Shown one piece after another: positions 26,582-35,204 of a DNA stretch of 64,000 nt. How positions within the stretch are numbered: position 1 is the stretch's first letter; every line of letters starts with the position of its first letter. This DNA is from Poritiphilus sp965212595 (lineage in GTDB: Bacteria > Bacteroidota > Bacteroidia > Flavobacteriales > Flavobacteriaceae): NCBI GenBank assembly GCA_965212595.1, contig CBDBVE010000012.1, positions 1 through 64,000 of the forward strand. The letters are read 5' to 3'. The position numbers and the translations under genes are program-made. A model generated the notes under the pieces. That model made no database searches. It saw only the letters and a program-made list of their open reading frames with translations, and was not told where the DNA came from.

Positions 26582-27634
26582 TTAGAGGAGACTTGAAAGC
26601 TGTTTGATGTCATCTTCCAGATGGGCGGCGCTTAGCACAATTCTACTGCTTAATGTAGCCTTTTCATTAGGATAATTGAAATCAGTTACCAGAATGCCGT
26701 TTTCCTTCAGAAAAGCCGTTTTCTCATCATCTTTATAAGCAAATACGGGATGGTCCGCAATCATTCTAAACTTGCTATTTTCAGGAATTATATCTAAAAA
26801 GAGCTTTATATTCTGACTTAAAAAGCCTCTTTTTTTGTCGTAGATTTCAGTGGCTTCCATAAGGGTAGCTAAATAGGCTGGTGCGGCCGGACTGGCTCCT
26901 CCAAAAAAGTCGGAGCCTGAAAGCGATTTTATCCGTGCAGCCTTGCCAAACATTGCTCCCGCAGGAATTCCAAGAGCTTTGCCAAGAGAACAACAGACAA
27001 GCAGTTCTTTTGGGTTCAACTTTAAGAGCTTTTGATAGGCCCCTTTCCCTTCTTCACCCACAATACCAATACCATGAGAATCGTCAGCCACAATGATCAG
27101 TTCCTCAATGGGAAGTGATGAAAGACCTTCAAAGTCTGGATAGCTATAACCAGAGAAATCTATGGTGTCCAGAACTACTACCGGGCTTATGGTAGGATGC
27201 AGTTCTAGATGTTGGCGAAGCGCTAAATTCAACGCGGAGTACGTAACATGAGGCTTGGGCCGTTTTTTAAGCACAGCAGAGGCGTATAGTGCTGAGTGAC
27301 TGTTGGGCGCATAAAATAGTTTGTATTTCTTAGTAGAGAAATAACCGCTCACCATTTGTCCGGCAAGGTAACCCGAGCTGAGCGTTAGGCAAGCTTCGCT
27401 TCCTATCCAGTTTGCCAGGTATTTCTCAGCCTCACTGTATACAGATAACTGAATATTTGAGAGCCGGGATGCGCCGTAACTGGCCCCATATTTTTTGATG
27501 TTTTTCGTAAGCAAATCTTGGAAGAACCGGTCTGTTTGAACTCCCAAATAGGCCGTTCCACCAAAATAGAGGTATTTTTTACCCTCTATTTCAATTTCTC
27601 GCCCAGGAAAGCTATCAAGAGAATAAGCCATCAT
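26582..27634 (-). CDS. PLP-dependent alpha-oxoamine synthase-like acyltransferase (BioF/KBL type)
   Basis: The fold-type I PLP pattern is clear: 'YGASYGASRLSNIQ' (substrate loop), 'CLTLSSGYLAGQ', 'IVADDSHGIGIVGEEGKGA' (Asp/His near the cofactor) and 'LLVCCSLGKALGIPAGAMFG' with the PLP lysine. It resembles 8-amino-7-oxononanoate synthase and glycine C-acetyltransferase but is somewhat short (350 residues versus about 385-400). No other biotin gene is near. Its start overlaps the end of the dipeptide epimerase gene by 20 nt, implying coupling and a possible role in amino-acid or peptidoglycan-fragment metabolism. A second Met codon follows the first. Confidence 0.8.
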   Translation of the reverse strand: MMAYSLDSFPGREIEIEGKKYLYFGGTAYLGVQTDRFFQDLLTKNIKKYGASYGASRLSNIQLSVYSEAEKYLANWIGSEACLTLSSGYLAGQMVSGYFSTKKYKLFYAPNSHSALYASAVLKKRPKPHVTYSALNLALRQHLELHPTISPVVVLDTIDFSGYSYPDFEGLSSLPIEELIIVADDSHGIGIVGEEGKGAYQKLLKLNPKELLVCCSLGKALGIPAGAMFGKAARIKSLSGSDFFGGASPAAPAYLATLMEATEIYDKKRGFLSQNIKLFLDIIPENSKFRMIADHPVFAYKDDEKTAFLKENGILVTDFNYPNEKATLSSRIVLSAAHLEDDIKQLSSLL

Positions 27635-28640
27635 ATAATGTTACGCCAGACCCGTTCGTTTTTGGATATACCACTTTTCCATTACTTGTCATTTCAACTC
27701 CGGTTGCAATATCCTTGCTTAGCAACATTGCGCCATCCATATCTACATAATCTAATTGTGGTAAGAGTTGTGCAATTGCCGAGATCCCTACCGAAGACTC
27801 TGTCATACAACCTACCATAACTTTTAACCCAAGCTTTCTGGCCTTTTTTATCATTCGCAATGCAGGTGTAAGTCCTCCACATTTGGTCAGCTTTATGTTG
27901 ATGCCGTTAAAACTAAGGCTACATTTTTCGACATCTTCTTCCAGGATGCAACTTTCGTCAGCGATAATTGGTAAGACGCTGTGATGTTGCACCTTTTCCA
28001 TCCCTGCCCAATCATGAGGATCTAAGGGCTGTTCTATAAATTCAACACCCAGATCCTTTAAGATTGGGGCATTGGCAATGGTTTCGTCTACAGACCAGGC
28101 GCAATTGGCATCTATACGGAAAATGGCATCGGTCTGCTCTCTTAGTTCCTTTACTATAGATATGTCGTGTTCTGTACCGAGTTTTATTTTATAAATTGGC
28201 CAGGGTGTTTCCTGCATTTTGGCGATCATTTTTTCTGTAGTATCAATGCCAATAGTGTAATTGGAAATTGGATAACTTTCTATAGAAGTTCCCCAAAGGG
28301 CATAGAGTGGTTTGCCTTTCAATTTACCATAAAGGTCATGGGCTGCTAAATCTAGCGCACAAATTGCAAAGTTACTAAGGCCCTTCGTCTTAAGGAATTG
28401 GTAAAAACCTTCAGGGCTGCTAAAGGCAAAAGCTTCAATTTCTGGCCTGATATCCTCAATTTCGCTTTGCATGCTTTCAAAACTAACGCCGTAGTAAGGG
28501 TTGGAGGTCGCCTCGCCAAAACCTGTACAACCATCTAAGTTTAAGGCGACAATTAAGGTTTCTTGAGAATCATACGCCTCTCTTGAAATTCTGAAGGTAT
28601 GCCGCAACCTAAGAGCATACTTTTTAAGGATCATTTGCAT
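27615..28640 (-). CDS. Dipeptide (L-Ala-D/L-Glu type) epimerase, enolase superfamily
   Basis: I place the start at the ATG at 28640; the longer frame begins at TTG 28679 inside the terminator hairpin. The MLE-like enolase-superfamily barrel shows 'YKIKLGTEHD' (KxK catalytic lysine), 'FRIDANCAW' (metal Asp), 'EFIEQPLDPHDW' (metal Glu), 'IIADESCI' (metal Asp/Glu) and 'GINIKLTKCGGL' (second catalytic lysine). This matches dipeptide epimerases that recycle murein peptides. Substrate specificity beyond the family is inferred. It is the first gene of a two-gene minus-strand operon with the PLP enzyme. Confidence 0.88.
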   Translation of the reverse strand: MQMILKKYALRLRHTFRISREAYDSQETLIVALNLDGCTGFGEATSNPYYGVSFESMQSEIEDIRPEIEAFAFSSPEGFYQFLKTKGLSNFAICALDLAAHDLYGKLKGKPLYALWGTSIESYPISNYTIGIDTTEKMIAKMQETPWPIYKIKLGTEHDISIVKELREQTDAIFRIDANCAWSVDETIANAPILKDLGVEFIEQPLDPHDWAGMEKVQHHSVLPIIADESCILEEDVEKCSLSFNGINIKLTKCGGLTPALRMIKKARKLGLKVMVGCMTESSVGISAIAQLLPQLDYVDMDGAMLLSKDIATGVEMTSNGKVVYPKTNGSGVTLYDGLFS

Positions 28641-28678
28641 GCCACTAAGATAGCCAAATATGCCTGATGCATAAATCA

Positions 28679-28726
28679 AAAACCCTGAGCTTCGTCCTAA
28701 CTAAAATTAAGACGAATCAGGGTTTT
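28679..28726 (-). terminator. Intrinsic terminator downstream of the DUF2807 gene
   Basis: AAAACCCTGA (28679-28688) pairs with TCAGGGTTTT (28717-28726) and TTCGTC (28691-28696) with GACGAA (28711-28716). This gives a long stem with a 2-base bulge and a 14-base loop. Read on the minus strand the stem is followed by five T, so it ends the PadR-PspC-DUF2807 transcript. Confidence 0.8.
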
Positions 28727-28789
28727 CGAAGCTTAGGTTGGTTTTATATGGCCTGCTAAAAGGCCTAAGGTTGGCTGGGTTGTTGATTG

Positions 28790-29512
28790 TTAGTATTTAT
28801 GAACACTACCTGAGACTGACTTTTTCTTTTTTACAGTGGCTTCTCCGGAGTACGAAATGTCTGCACCACTACTTGCATCTGCGGTTAGAGACTCTGTAAC
28901 ATAAACCGAAATGTCTGCTCCGCTACTTGCACCGGCGTGGCAGGTTTTCACTTTAAAATCTCTGGCCTTGATATCAGATCCACTGCTTGCGTCTGCATAG
29001 AAAAGATTGGCTTCTCCAGAGATCTTGATGTCTGCACCACTGCTGGCATCTGCCTCTACTTCATCCGCGGTTAGTGCCACCTGAAGATCAGAGCCACTGC
29101 TGGCGTCTAAGCTTATTTTACTGGCTTCAATTGCGTCTTTCACTATAAGATCAGCACCACTTGAAGATCTTAGACCAGTAATTTCTGGTAAAGTAACGTA
29201 GATCTTTTTTGTAGCTCTTCCAATATTTTCAATGGCATGGATTTTAAGACGTCCTTCTCTAATGTCTGTTCCAATAAGATCGATTACATTTTCATCTGCC
29301 TCCACGGTGATATCAAATTCATCATCCTGAGTGACGTAAACATCTAAACCTTCAGAGGCTGTAACTACGGTAAATTCTTCAGTAACCTCTCTTCGGTCTT
29401 CTACAATTTCCCCGTTCCCTCTTTTTCCTTCTCCAAAATTGATATCAAAGGCACATGAAGAGGCAAAAAGGGCCATAATAAGTGCGATAGTGATTCTTGC
29501 TAGTGTTGTCAT
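28790..29512 (-). CDS. DUF2807 (head-GIN) lipoprotein with SSG[AS]D beta-helix repeats
   Basis: The preferred start is the ATG at 29512 (an upstream ATG at 29545 adds 11 polar residues); it gives a lipoprotein signal with 'ALFASSC'. The rest is a DUF2807 domain with a parallel beta-helix look. 'SSGAD' or 'SSGSD' recurs six times ('RSSSGAD', 'DASSGSD', 'DASSGAD', 'DASSGSD', 'GASSGAD', 'DASSGAD'), one per coil, from about residue 105 to the end. It is the last gene of the PadR-PspC-DUF2807 cluster, 54 nt after the PspC gene. Function is unknown; an envelope-exposed adhesin or stress role is inferred. Confidence 0.85.
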   Translation of the reverse strand: MTTLARITIALIMALFASSCAFDINFGEGKRGNGEIVEDRREVTEEFTVVTASEGLDVYVTQDDEFDITVEADENVIDLIGTDIREGRLKIHAIENIGRATKKIYVTLPEITGLRSSSGADLIVKDAIEASKISLDASSGSDLQVALTADEVEADASSGADIKISGEANLFYADASSGSDIKARDFKVKTCHAGASSGADISVYVTESLTADASSGADISYSGEATVKKKKSVSGSVHKY

Positions 29513-29566
29513 GATCGTTGTTTTTTCGTTGATTAAAAGTCGCATGTTTTGTTTTATTATTTGTAT

Positions 29567-31345
29567 TTACTTAACTGAATTGTTGATTTCTAAGGATGAA
29601 TTGAAAACCTGAAAATCATCATTTTCTTCCGCTTTTATTTCTAAACCGTCTTTATCTACCTTCATTTTAAATGAATCGCCATTTTCTTCAATATTGATAT
29701 CCACGCCATTTTCATCGATAATAATACGGCCATCCGCATCATCCGAATCATCTTCGTCCATTTCCTCAGGACAGTCTAAACACTTTAGCTGCCCGTTGTC
29801 TTCCATAGACCAGAGGTAATCCACGATCTCACTTCTATAGAGGTCCTTATCGTAGCGGGTTACCCTACCAATACGTCTTTTGGTATCTTCATCGAATTGT
29901 ATTTGCGTTCCTACGGGCACGAATACAGTTACTCTAACTTCCTGATCACGCAGTTTGTTTCCGATGGCTGTGGTGAGGTAATCATCTAGTACCAGTGAAT
30001 TTCCATCAATAGTATAATTATATTCAATTTTGTCTGCCCTCGCCCTAGCATCAGCAAACGAAGGACCATTGGCATCTTTACGAATGCGAATATGAGCCAA
30101 AGAGTCGGTAGATTTCTTAATATCAAATCGCATATCAGGCGAGTATATAAATGGATCTCCGGCTTCATTATACGTAATTCTCATACCATTAATGCGAACG
30201 CTTTCTTCCCTTTCGTAAAAATCACTGGAGTTTAAGCGAATTTTTAAGGTATCCAGGTCTTGAGGGAAGTACAAGTTCTCCCTTACCGTAGTGCTTCCTG
30301 TATAGGCATGAGCCGAAGCTTGTTTAACTCCGAGTATTGTTAAACCAATTAGGGCAAGTAACCATAGACCCAGTAAGGAGAATTTTGCAATATTCCCGAT
30401 GGACTTCAGGTTGTTTACCAATATTTTTAATCCTAAGTAGAGCAGGAAGAAAAATGGAATACCTACGGCAAAGAAAGTTAGTAGGGAAACCAACCAGATA
30501 GGAGCTTCGGTAGAATTTACCATATCGTAGAAGTCCACACCAGGGATATGGATAATGTCTAAGATCCCGGCTGTAAATAGTCCCACAAACAAGCCTATAA
30601 GCGTTGCTGCACCTACAATGATCAGCAAAATTCCAATGAATTTTCCGAATACTTTAAAAAGGAAGACTATAATGTCTCCAACAGTATCAAAGAAGGTTTT
30701 GCCACTGCTTTTTACCTTGTTGCCAACTTTTTCGTAATCTACGTTCTTAACTCGGTCTGCTACGTCATCAAAGCCCTCTTTAACTTTGCGCTCTATATTA
30801 CTGATGTTAACAGCCTCGCCTTTCATATTTAGTTTTTGTGAAGTCGTGGCCGCTTCCGGTACCAGGATCCAAAGTAGGATGTAGGCTATAAACCCAAAAC
30901 CGGTGAACAAGGCGAGGAATACAAAGATGAGCCGTATCCACAATGCGTCAAAACCAAGATAGTGCTCAAGTCCCGAACATACACCACCGATGTATTTACT
31001 ATCGATATCACGGTATAATTTTTTAACCCGACTCTTGGTGGAAGGACCCTTAGGTCTTGGTTCGTCCTCAAAAATGTCCTCATCTACCATGTAGTCCTCT
31101 GGCTGGCCCATAATATTGATGACTTCATCTACTTCTTTCAGTGTAACCACCTGGCGTTCGTTTTCCATTTTTTCATGGAAAAGTTCTGCTATTCTCGCTT
31201 CTATATCGGCTATGATCTCATCACTTCCCGGAGTTCCGGCAAAAGACTTCTTTATAACCTCTAAATAGCGCTGAAGTTTGTTATATGCTTTTTCATCGAT
31301 GTGAAAAAGGATATTGGCTAGATTTATATTGACTGTCTTGTTCAT
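29567..31345 (-). CDS. PspC-domain multi-pass membrane protein
   Basis: The N-terminal about 85 residues are a soluble helical region ('NLANILFHIDEKAYNKLQRY', 'VDEVINIMGQPEDYM'). The PspC domain follows ('KLYRDIDSKYIGGVCSGLEHYLG', 'WIRLIFVFLALFTGFGFIAY', about 110-165), then several further TM helices (about 225-360) and a C-terminal beta-rich exported part ending in an acidic stretch (about 510-590). PspC relatives sense or respond to envelope stress. Only 2 nt separate it from the upstream PadR gene, so the repressor and this protein are one transcriptional unit. Confidence 0.88.
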   Translation of the reverse strand: MNKTVNINLANILFHIDEKAYNKLQRYLEVIKKSFAGTPGSDEIIADIEARIAELFHEKMENERQVVTLKEVDEVINIMGQPEDYMVDEDIFEDEPRPKGPSTKSRVKKLYRDIDSKYIGGVCSGLEHYLGFDALWIRLIFVFLALFTGFGFIAYILLWILVPEAATTSQKLNMKGEAVNISNIERKVKEGFDDVADRVKNVDYEKVGNKVKSSGKTFFDTVGDIIVFLFKVFGKFIGILLIIVGAATLIGLFVGLFTAGILDIIHIPGVDFYDMVNSTEAPIWLVSLLTFFAVGIPFFFLLYLGLKILVNNLKSIGNIAKFSLLGLWLLALIGLTILGVKQASAHAYTGSTTVRENLYFPQDLDTLKIRLNSSDFYEREESVRINGMRITYNEAGDPFIYSPDMRFDIKKSTDSLAHIRIRKDANGPSFADARARADKIEYNYTIDGNSLVLDDYLTTAIGNKLRDQEVRVTVFVPVGTQIQFDEDTKRRIGRVTRYDKDLYRSEIVDYLWSMEDNGQLKCLDCPEEMDEDDSDDADGRIIIDENGVDINIEENGDSFKMKVDKDGLEIKAEENDDFQVFNSSLEINNSVK

Positions 31346-31347
31346 TT

Positions 31348-31683
31348 TTAGTTGTTTTTAGCATTGGTTACCAAATTCACTGCATTTCTCAATTCGTCCC
31401 AGGTGATATTCAGTTCTTTCAAGAACAATGCTCCTGTCTCTGTTAATGCGTAATATTTTCTTGGGGGCCCCGAGGTAGATTCTTCCCATCGGTAGTTGAG
31501 CAACCCTGCATTCTTCAGTCTGGTAAGCAGGGGATAAATAGTTCCTTCTACCACCAGCATTTTCGCATCTTTCAGGGAGCTCAAAATTTCAGAGGCATAT
31601 TTATCTTCTCCACTTAGGATAGAGAGGATGCAATACTCCAAAACCCCTTTGCGCATTTGTGCTTTTGTGTTTTCTACATTCAT
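31348..31683 (-). CDS. PadR-family transcriptional regulator
   Basis: The 111-residue protein is a short PadR (subfamily-2) winged helix: 'MRKGVLEYCILSILSGEDKY', 'EGTIYPLLTRLKNAGLL' and 'YRWEESTSGPPRKYYALTETG'. It is the first gene of the operon with PspC and DUF2807 proteins and probably represses it; the ligand or stress signal is unknown. The upstream 31684-31862 spacer holds a near-perfect repeated segment that could be its operator. Confidence 0.92.
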   Translation of the reverse strand: MNVENTKAQMRKGVLEYCILSILSGEDKYASEILSSLKDAKMLVVEGTIYPLLTRLKNAGLLNYRWEESTSGPPRKYYALTETGALFLKELNITWDELRNAVNLVTNAKNN

Positions 31684-31777
31684 AATTTCTTGATTCTACT
31701 GTGCTTAGCTCAAAATTGAGAGTGAGTTATGGCACTTGGTTAACTGTTCGTTTTTTGTTGGTACATTTTGATTTTGA

Positions 31778-31832
31778 TTGATGAATAAACTCCAGTTTGT
31801 CCGCCTATGCGGTTTGTTGATGAATAACTCCA
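31778..31832. repeat. Direct repeat upstream of the PadR operon
   Basis: TTGATGAATAAACTCCA (31778-31794) recurs as TTGATGAATAACTCCA (31817-31832), differing by one A. Between them is a short inverted repeat CCGCCTATGCGG (31801-31812). The block lies about 95-150 bases upstream of the padR start codon on the minus strand, a sensible place for regulator binding. No protein has been tied to it by sequence alone. Confidence 0.5.
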
Positions 31833-31862
31833 TGGATCAGTGTGATTAGGACCGATCTTTTT

Positions 31863-32387
31863 TTATAATTGCTGTGATTGATGATCATAACTTAATTCTC
31901 TTTTTATTTTCCATTCTCCATTTTCTTTAACCCATATATGCGTAAATTTTGCAATATCTCCCTGCTGGTACTCCTGGTTTTCATCAAGGAATTCAAATTT
32001 GTGAACTCCATGTTGAATGGCTCCGTATAATTCTCCTTGCTTATACAAAGGGAATACCTCCAAACTGTTATTTACCAGGATCCTTTTTGCGGGTTGAAGC
32101 GCATTAGGATCTAGATTTGCACACCTTTCTTCCATCGGACCTAAAAATGAGGCCCTCCCTTCGGTAACACCTACCTTGTCGTGGTAAAATTCAAAATCTT
32201 CAGTAAAAAGAGATTTCAGCACTTCCGGTTCGCAGGTATTAAAGGCAGCGTTAAAAAGTATACTGTCTTTTTCCTTTAAGGTCTGATAAAGCTCAGAATC
32301 TGGGCTCTCCTGCCCATATACCAGGTTAATAAAAGCCGCGAAGACTAATAAAATCAGAACCGTTACTATATCACTTAACTTGCTCAT
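31863..32387 (-). CDS. Exported SnoaL/DUF4440-like protein
   Basis: The 174-residue protein has a signal peptide ('VLILLVFAAFINLVYGQ') and an NTF2/SnoaL-like fold ('YQTLKEKDSILFNAAFNTCE', 'LKSLFTEDFEFYHDKVGVTE', 'FTHIWVKENGEWKIKRELSY'). Such domains often bind small hydrophobic ligands; the ligand is unknown. The start codon overlaps the stop of the DUF4870 gene by one base (TAATG), indicating translational coupling. Confidence 0.75.
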   Translation of the reverse strand: MSKLSDIVTVLILLVFAAFINLVYGQESPDSELYQTLKEKDSILFNAAFNTCEPEVLKSLFTEDFEFYHDKVGVTEGRASFLGPMEERCANLDPNALQPAKRILVNNSLEVFPLYKQGELYGAIQHGVHKFEFLDENQEYQQGDIAKFTHIWVKENGEWKIKRELSYDHQSQQL

Positions 32388-32857
32388 TATCGTATAAAAT
32401 TAATAGTGAAGGGATAAACATATTTTTCTCCATTACCGCCTTTAATGGTGGCAAGAATTGTACAAACCACGTCTAAAACCAGCAACCCCAGGCCTAATAT
32501 ACCGGCCAAAACCATAAATATGATATGTACGCCGAAGCCAGAATAACGATGGCCAAATTCAGATAGATCATGCTCATTGATATCCAAAATATCAACAAAG
32601 CCCACAAAATCGAAGGCGAAAATTAAAAACAATACTCCGGTTATTACGGCCAGAAGTAATCCGTAAAGCAGAATACTAATTTGAAAATTGAGCGCCTGCT
32701 TGCCGTTGTAATCCACAAAATCATGATCGTTTTTATTTCCTAGCCACAGTACTAAAGGAAGAAGAAAATTTCCAAAAGGAATAAAATACTTCGTAAAGGT
32801 TGAGGCATGTATAATGGCCGATAAATTTCTTTCGTGCTTGGTTAATGTTTCTGCCAT
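32387..32857 (-). CDS. DUF4870 membrane protein
   Basis: The 156-residue protein shows the DUF4870 pattern: an N-terminal 'KHERNLSAIIHASTFTKYFIPFGNFLLPLVLWL', the conserved 'DHDFVDYNGKQALNFQISILLYG', and three to four TM helices. It ends 'YVYPFTINFIR'. Family function is unknown. It leads a two-gene operon on the minus strand from a recognisable promoter at 32909-32940. Confidence 0.85.
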   Translation of the reverse strand: MAETLTKHERNLSAIIHASTFTKYFIPFGNFLLPLVLWLGNKNDHDFVDYNGKQALNFQISILLYGLLLAVITGVLFLIFAFDFVGFVDILDINEHDLSEFGHRYSGFGVHIIFMVLAGILGLGLLVLDVVCTILATIKGGNGEKYVYPFTINFIR

Positions 32858-32908
32858 GATTCTATAATGTTTGATATAATTCTATGAATAACATAATAAC
32901 TTACAATG

Positions 32909-32940
32909 CAAATATATATACAAAAGCAGGTATTATGCAA
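32909..32940 (-). promoter_or_regulatory. Candidate Bacteroidota promoter for DUF4870 operon
   Basis: On the minus strand TTG (32940-32938) and TATATTTG (32916-32909) match the Bacteroidota -33 TTG and -7 TAnnTTTG elements with a 21-nt spacer. It predicts a start near 32902, about 45 bases upstream of the ATG at 32857. Confidence 0.5.
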
Positions 32941-32974
32941 AACATAGTACTAATATTTAACATAATATTAACAA

Positions 32975-33004
32975 TTGTAGACTCAGAAATTTTCAATACT
33001 TTTA
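32975..33004 (+). promoter_or_regulatory. Candidate Bacteroidota promoter for the DUF4442 gene
   Basis: TTG (32975-32977) and TACTTTTA (32997-33004) are separated by 19 nt, fitting TTG-N19-TAnnTTTG with one mismatch. Predicted transcription would start about ten bases upstream of the ATG at 33023, giving a short leader as is common in Flavobacteriaceae. Confidence 0.5.
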
Positions 33005-33022
33005 ACCAAAATAAATAGTGCA

Positions 33023-33484
33023 ATGCCAACAAAACCGGGCAAGTTCAATGCCTTTACTATCTTTAAATTACCTTCGGCCTGGTTGTGCGGAGTACGTCTC
33101 AGGTACATTGATCAGAACAAGGCAATCGTTACCGTAAAGCATAGATGGTTTAACCAAAACCCGTTCAATTCTATGTTTTGGGCGGTACAGGGTATGGCGG
33201 CGGAGTTCAGTACGGGGACCATGGTTATAGACCAGATTAGAGATATTGGTAAGCCAATTTCAATGTTGGTGGCCAACAATAATGCAAGCTTTACTAAGAA
33301 GGCTACAGGGAGAATTACCTTTACCTGTGAAGATGGTCATAAGATTGCTACAGCATTGCAAAAAACAATCGCAACAGGAGAAGGGCAAACTTTTTGGATG
33401 AAATCTGTTGGTGTTAATGAAGAGGGAGTAACGGTCTCTACTTTTAATTTTGAATGGACAGTGCGCTTAAGGGTTAAAAGTTGA
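33023..33484 (+). CDS. DUF4442 hotdog-fold thioesterase-like protein
   Basis: The 153-residue protein fits the DUF4442 hotdog family: 'SAWLCGVRLRYIDQNKAIVTV', 'RWFNQNPFNSMFWAVQGMAAEFSTG', and a C-terminal strand pair. The 'QNPFNSMFWAVQGMAAE' helix corresponds to the hotdog central helix. Acyl-CoA or acyl-ACP thioester hydrolysis is the usual inference; no assayed relative is implied. It is transcribed from the promoter at 32975-33004, divergent from the DUF4870 operon. Confidence 0.78.
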   Translation: MPTKPGKFNAFTIFKLPSAWLCGVRLRYIDQNKAIVTVKHRWFNQNPFNSMFWAVQGMAAEFSTGTMVIDQIRDIGKPISMLVANNNASFTKKATGRITFTCEDGHKIATALQKTIATGEGQTFWMKSVGVNEEGVTVSTFNFEWTVRLRVKS

Positions 33485-33633
33485 ATGTTGCATAGGGCCG
33501 ATACAGCGTTAAATTTAATTTGAACCTATAAAACAAATAACCAAAGTGTTGGAATGTAACAAATAGTGTCAACCATCAACTAATAACCATCAACCTTATC
33601 ACTAGATCACTTTTTCACTAAACCATTATTAAA

Positions 33634-34434
33634 ATGAATGCACACGAAATAGACTACGAAATTTACGGAGAAGAAATGCAATATGTTGAAATAGAACTAG
33701 ACCCGCAAGAGGCTGTGGTGGCTGAGGCAGGCAGTTTTATGATGATGGACACCGATATAAAAATGGATACCATCTTTGGGGATGGATCTAACCAGGATAC
33801 CAGTGTGCTTGGGAAGATATTCTCCGCGGGAAAGCGTATACTTACAGGAGAAAGTCTCTTTATGACGGCATTCCTCAATGTTGGTCAGGGAAAGAAGCAA
33901 GTGAGTTTTGCCTCGCCTTATCCCGGAAAAATAGTACCCATAGACCTTTCTGAAAAACAGGGAAAATTTATTTGTCAGAAAGACGCATTCCTTTGCGCCG
34001 CTAAAGGCGTTTCTGTAGGCATAGAGTTTTCTAAGCGCTTAGGCAGGGGCCTTTTTGGCGGAGAAGGTTTCATTATGCAAAAGTTAGAAGGTGATGGAAT
34101 GGCTTTTGTACACGCTGGTGGTACACTTGCCAAAAAAACACTGGATCCGGGAGAGGTTATAAAAGTAGATACAGGTTGCATTGTAGGCTTTACCAAAGAT
34201 GTGGATTACGATATTGAATTCGTGGGAGGTATTAAGAACACTGTTTTTGGTGGAGAAGGCTTATTTTTTGCAACACTCAGAGGTCCGGGAACGGTCTATA
34301 TACAATCCTTGCCTTTTAGCAGATTGGCCGGAAGAGTATGGGCAGCAGCCCCAAGAGGTGGAGGAAAAGACAAGGGTGAGGGTAGTATTCTTGGAGGCTT
34401 GGGTGACTTGCTGGATGGAGATAAGCCCTTTTGA
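33634..34434 (+). CDS. TIGR00266 / AIM24 family protein
   Basis: The 266-residue beta-rich protein is a clear member of the TIGR00266 (AIM24-like) family: 'YVEIELDPQEAVVAEAGSFM', 'GGEGFIMQKLEGDGMAFVHAGG', 'DPGEVIKVDTGCIVGFTKDV', 'GGEGLFFATLRGPGTVYIQSLP' and a Gly/Lys-rich tail. The cytoplasmic bacterial function is unknown. It lies 149 bases after the thioesterase, separated by a spacer rich in short CATCAAC-like repeats. Confidence 0.9.
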   Translation: MNAHEIDYEIYGEEMQYVEIELDPQEAVVAEAGSFMMMDTDIKMDTIFGDGSNQDTSVLGKIFSAGKRILTGESLFMTAFLNVGQGKKQVSFASPYPGKIVPIDLSEKQGKFICQKDAFLCAAKGVSVGIEFSKRLGRGLFGGEGFIMQKLEGDGMAFVHAGGTLAKKTLDPGEVIKVDTGCIVGFTKDVDYDIEFVGGIKNTVFGGEGLFFATLRGPGTVYIQSLPFSRLAGRVWAAAPRGGGKDKGEGSILGGLGDLLDGDKPF

Positions 34435-34530
34435 TTGATAGTGGACAGCAAGCAATAGGTAGCCTTAGCTTAAAAACTAGGAACTTACATTACCAATTAC
34501 CAATTAAGAATTAAGAATCATCAACCCTTA

Positions 34531-35184
34531 ATGAATTTCAAAGAACTCTTTCGTTTTCTAGAGGAACTTCAAAAAAATAATAACAAAGAATGGATGGATG
34601 CCAATAGAAAATGGTACCATCAAGTGCGTAATGACTTTATCTTATGGTTAGACGATGTTGATTCCACCCTGGCCGAGCTAGATGATGACTACTACCAAAC
34701 TCCTGGAAAAAAAGGGATTAACCGCATTAATAATAATTTAATGTTTCACCCGCATAAACCGGTTTACAAAGACCATTTTGCCGCCGGTTTAGACAAAGCC
34801 CCTAATACAGGCGATTTTTATGTTGAGATAGGCGTGAAGGAATCCCTGTTCGCGGGAGGGATTTGGAGGCCTGAGGCAAGGGTTCTTCGAAGTTTACGGG
34901 AAGCCATTGATTACGACGGCGAAGAACTTAAGAAGATCATTAACAAGAAATCTTTCAAGACTATTTTTGGTGCACTTTATGAGGATGAAAAACTTAAATC
35001 AGCCCCAAAAGGATTTTCCCAAAGTCACCCGCATATAGATCTGTTGCGCAATAAAACCATTGCCGTAGCGCATCGCTTTCCAAACTCTGAAGTACTTAAA
35101 CCTTCATTTAAGGATAAATTGATTCAGGTATATATGGAGATGCTTCCCTTTAGACGTTACCTTAACAATGCAATTACAGTATGA
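34531..35184 (+). CDS. DUF2461 (TIGR02453) family protein
   Basis: The 217-residue protein has the DUF2461 hallmarks: 'FLEELQKNNNKEWMDANRKWY', 'GKKGINRINNNLMFHPHKP', 'YKDHFAAGLDKA', 'GDFYVEIGVKESLFAGGIWRPE'. Function is unknown. It sits in a plus-strand series (34531-36702) with short gaps, which may be one transcript, though the genes share no obvious pathway. Confidence 0.88.
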   Translation: MNFKELFRFLEELQKNNNKEWMDANRKWYHQVRNDFILWLDDVDSTLAELDDDYYQTPGKKGINRINNNLMFHPHKPVYKDHFAAGLDKAPNTGDFYVEIGVKESLFAGGIWRPEARVLRSLREAIDYDGEELKKIINKKSFKTIFGALYEDEKLKSAPKGFSQSHPHIDLLRNKTIAVAHRFPNSEVLKPSFKDKLIQVYMEMLPFRRYLNNAITV

Positions 35185-35204
35185 AACGGCTAATACAATA
35201 GAAA

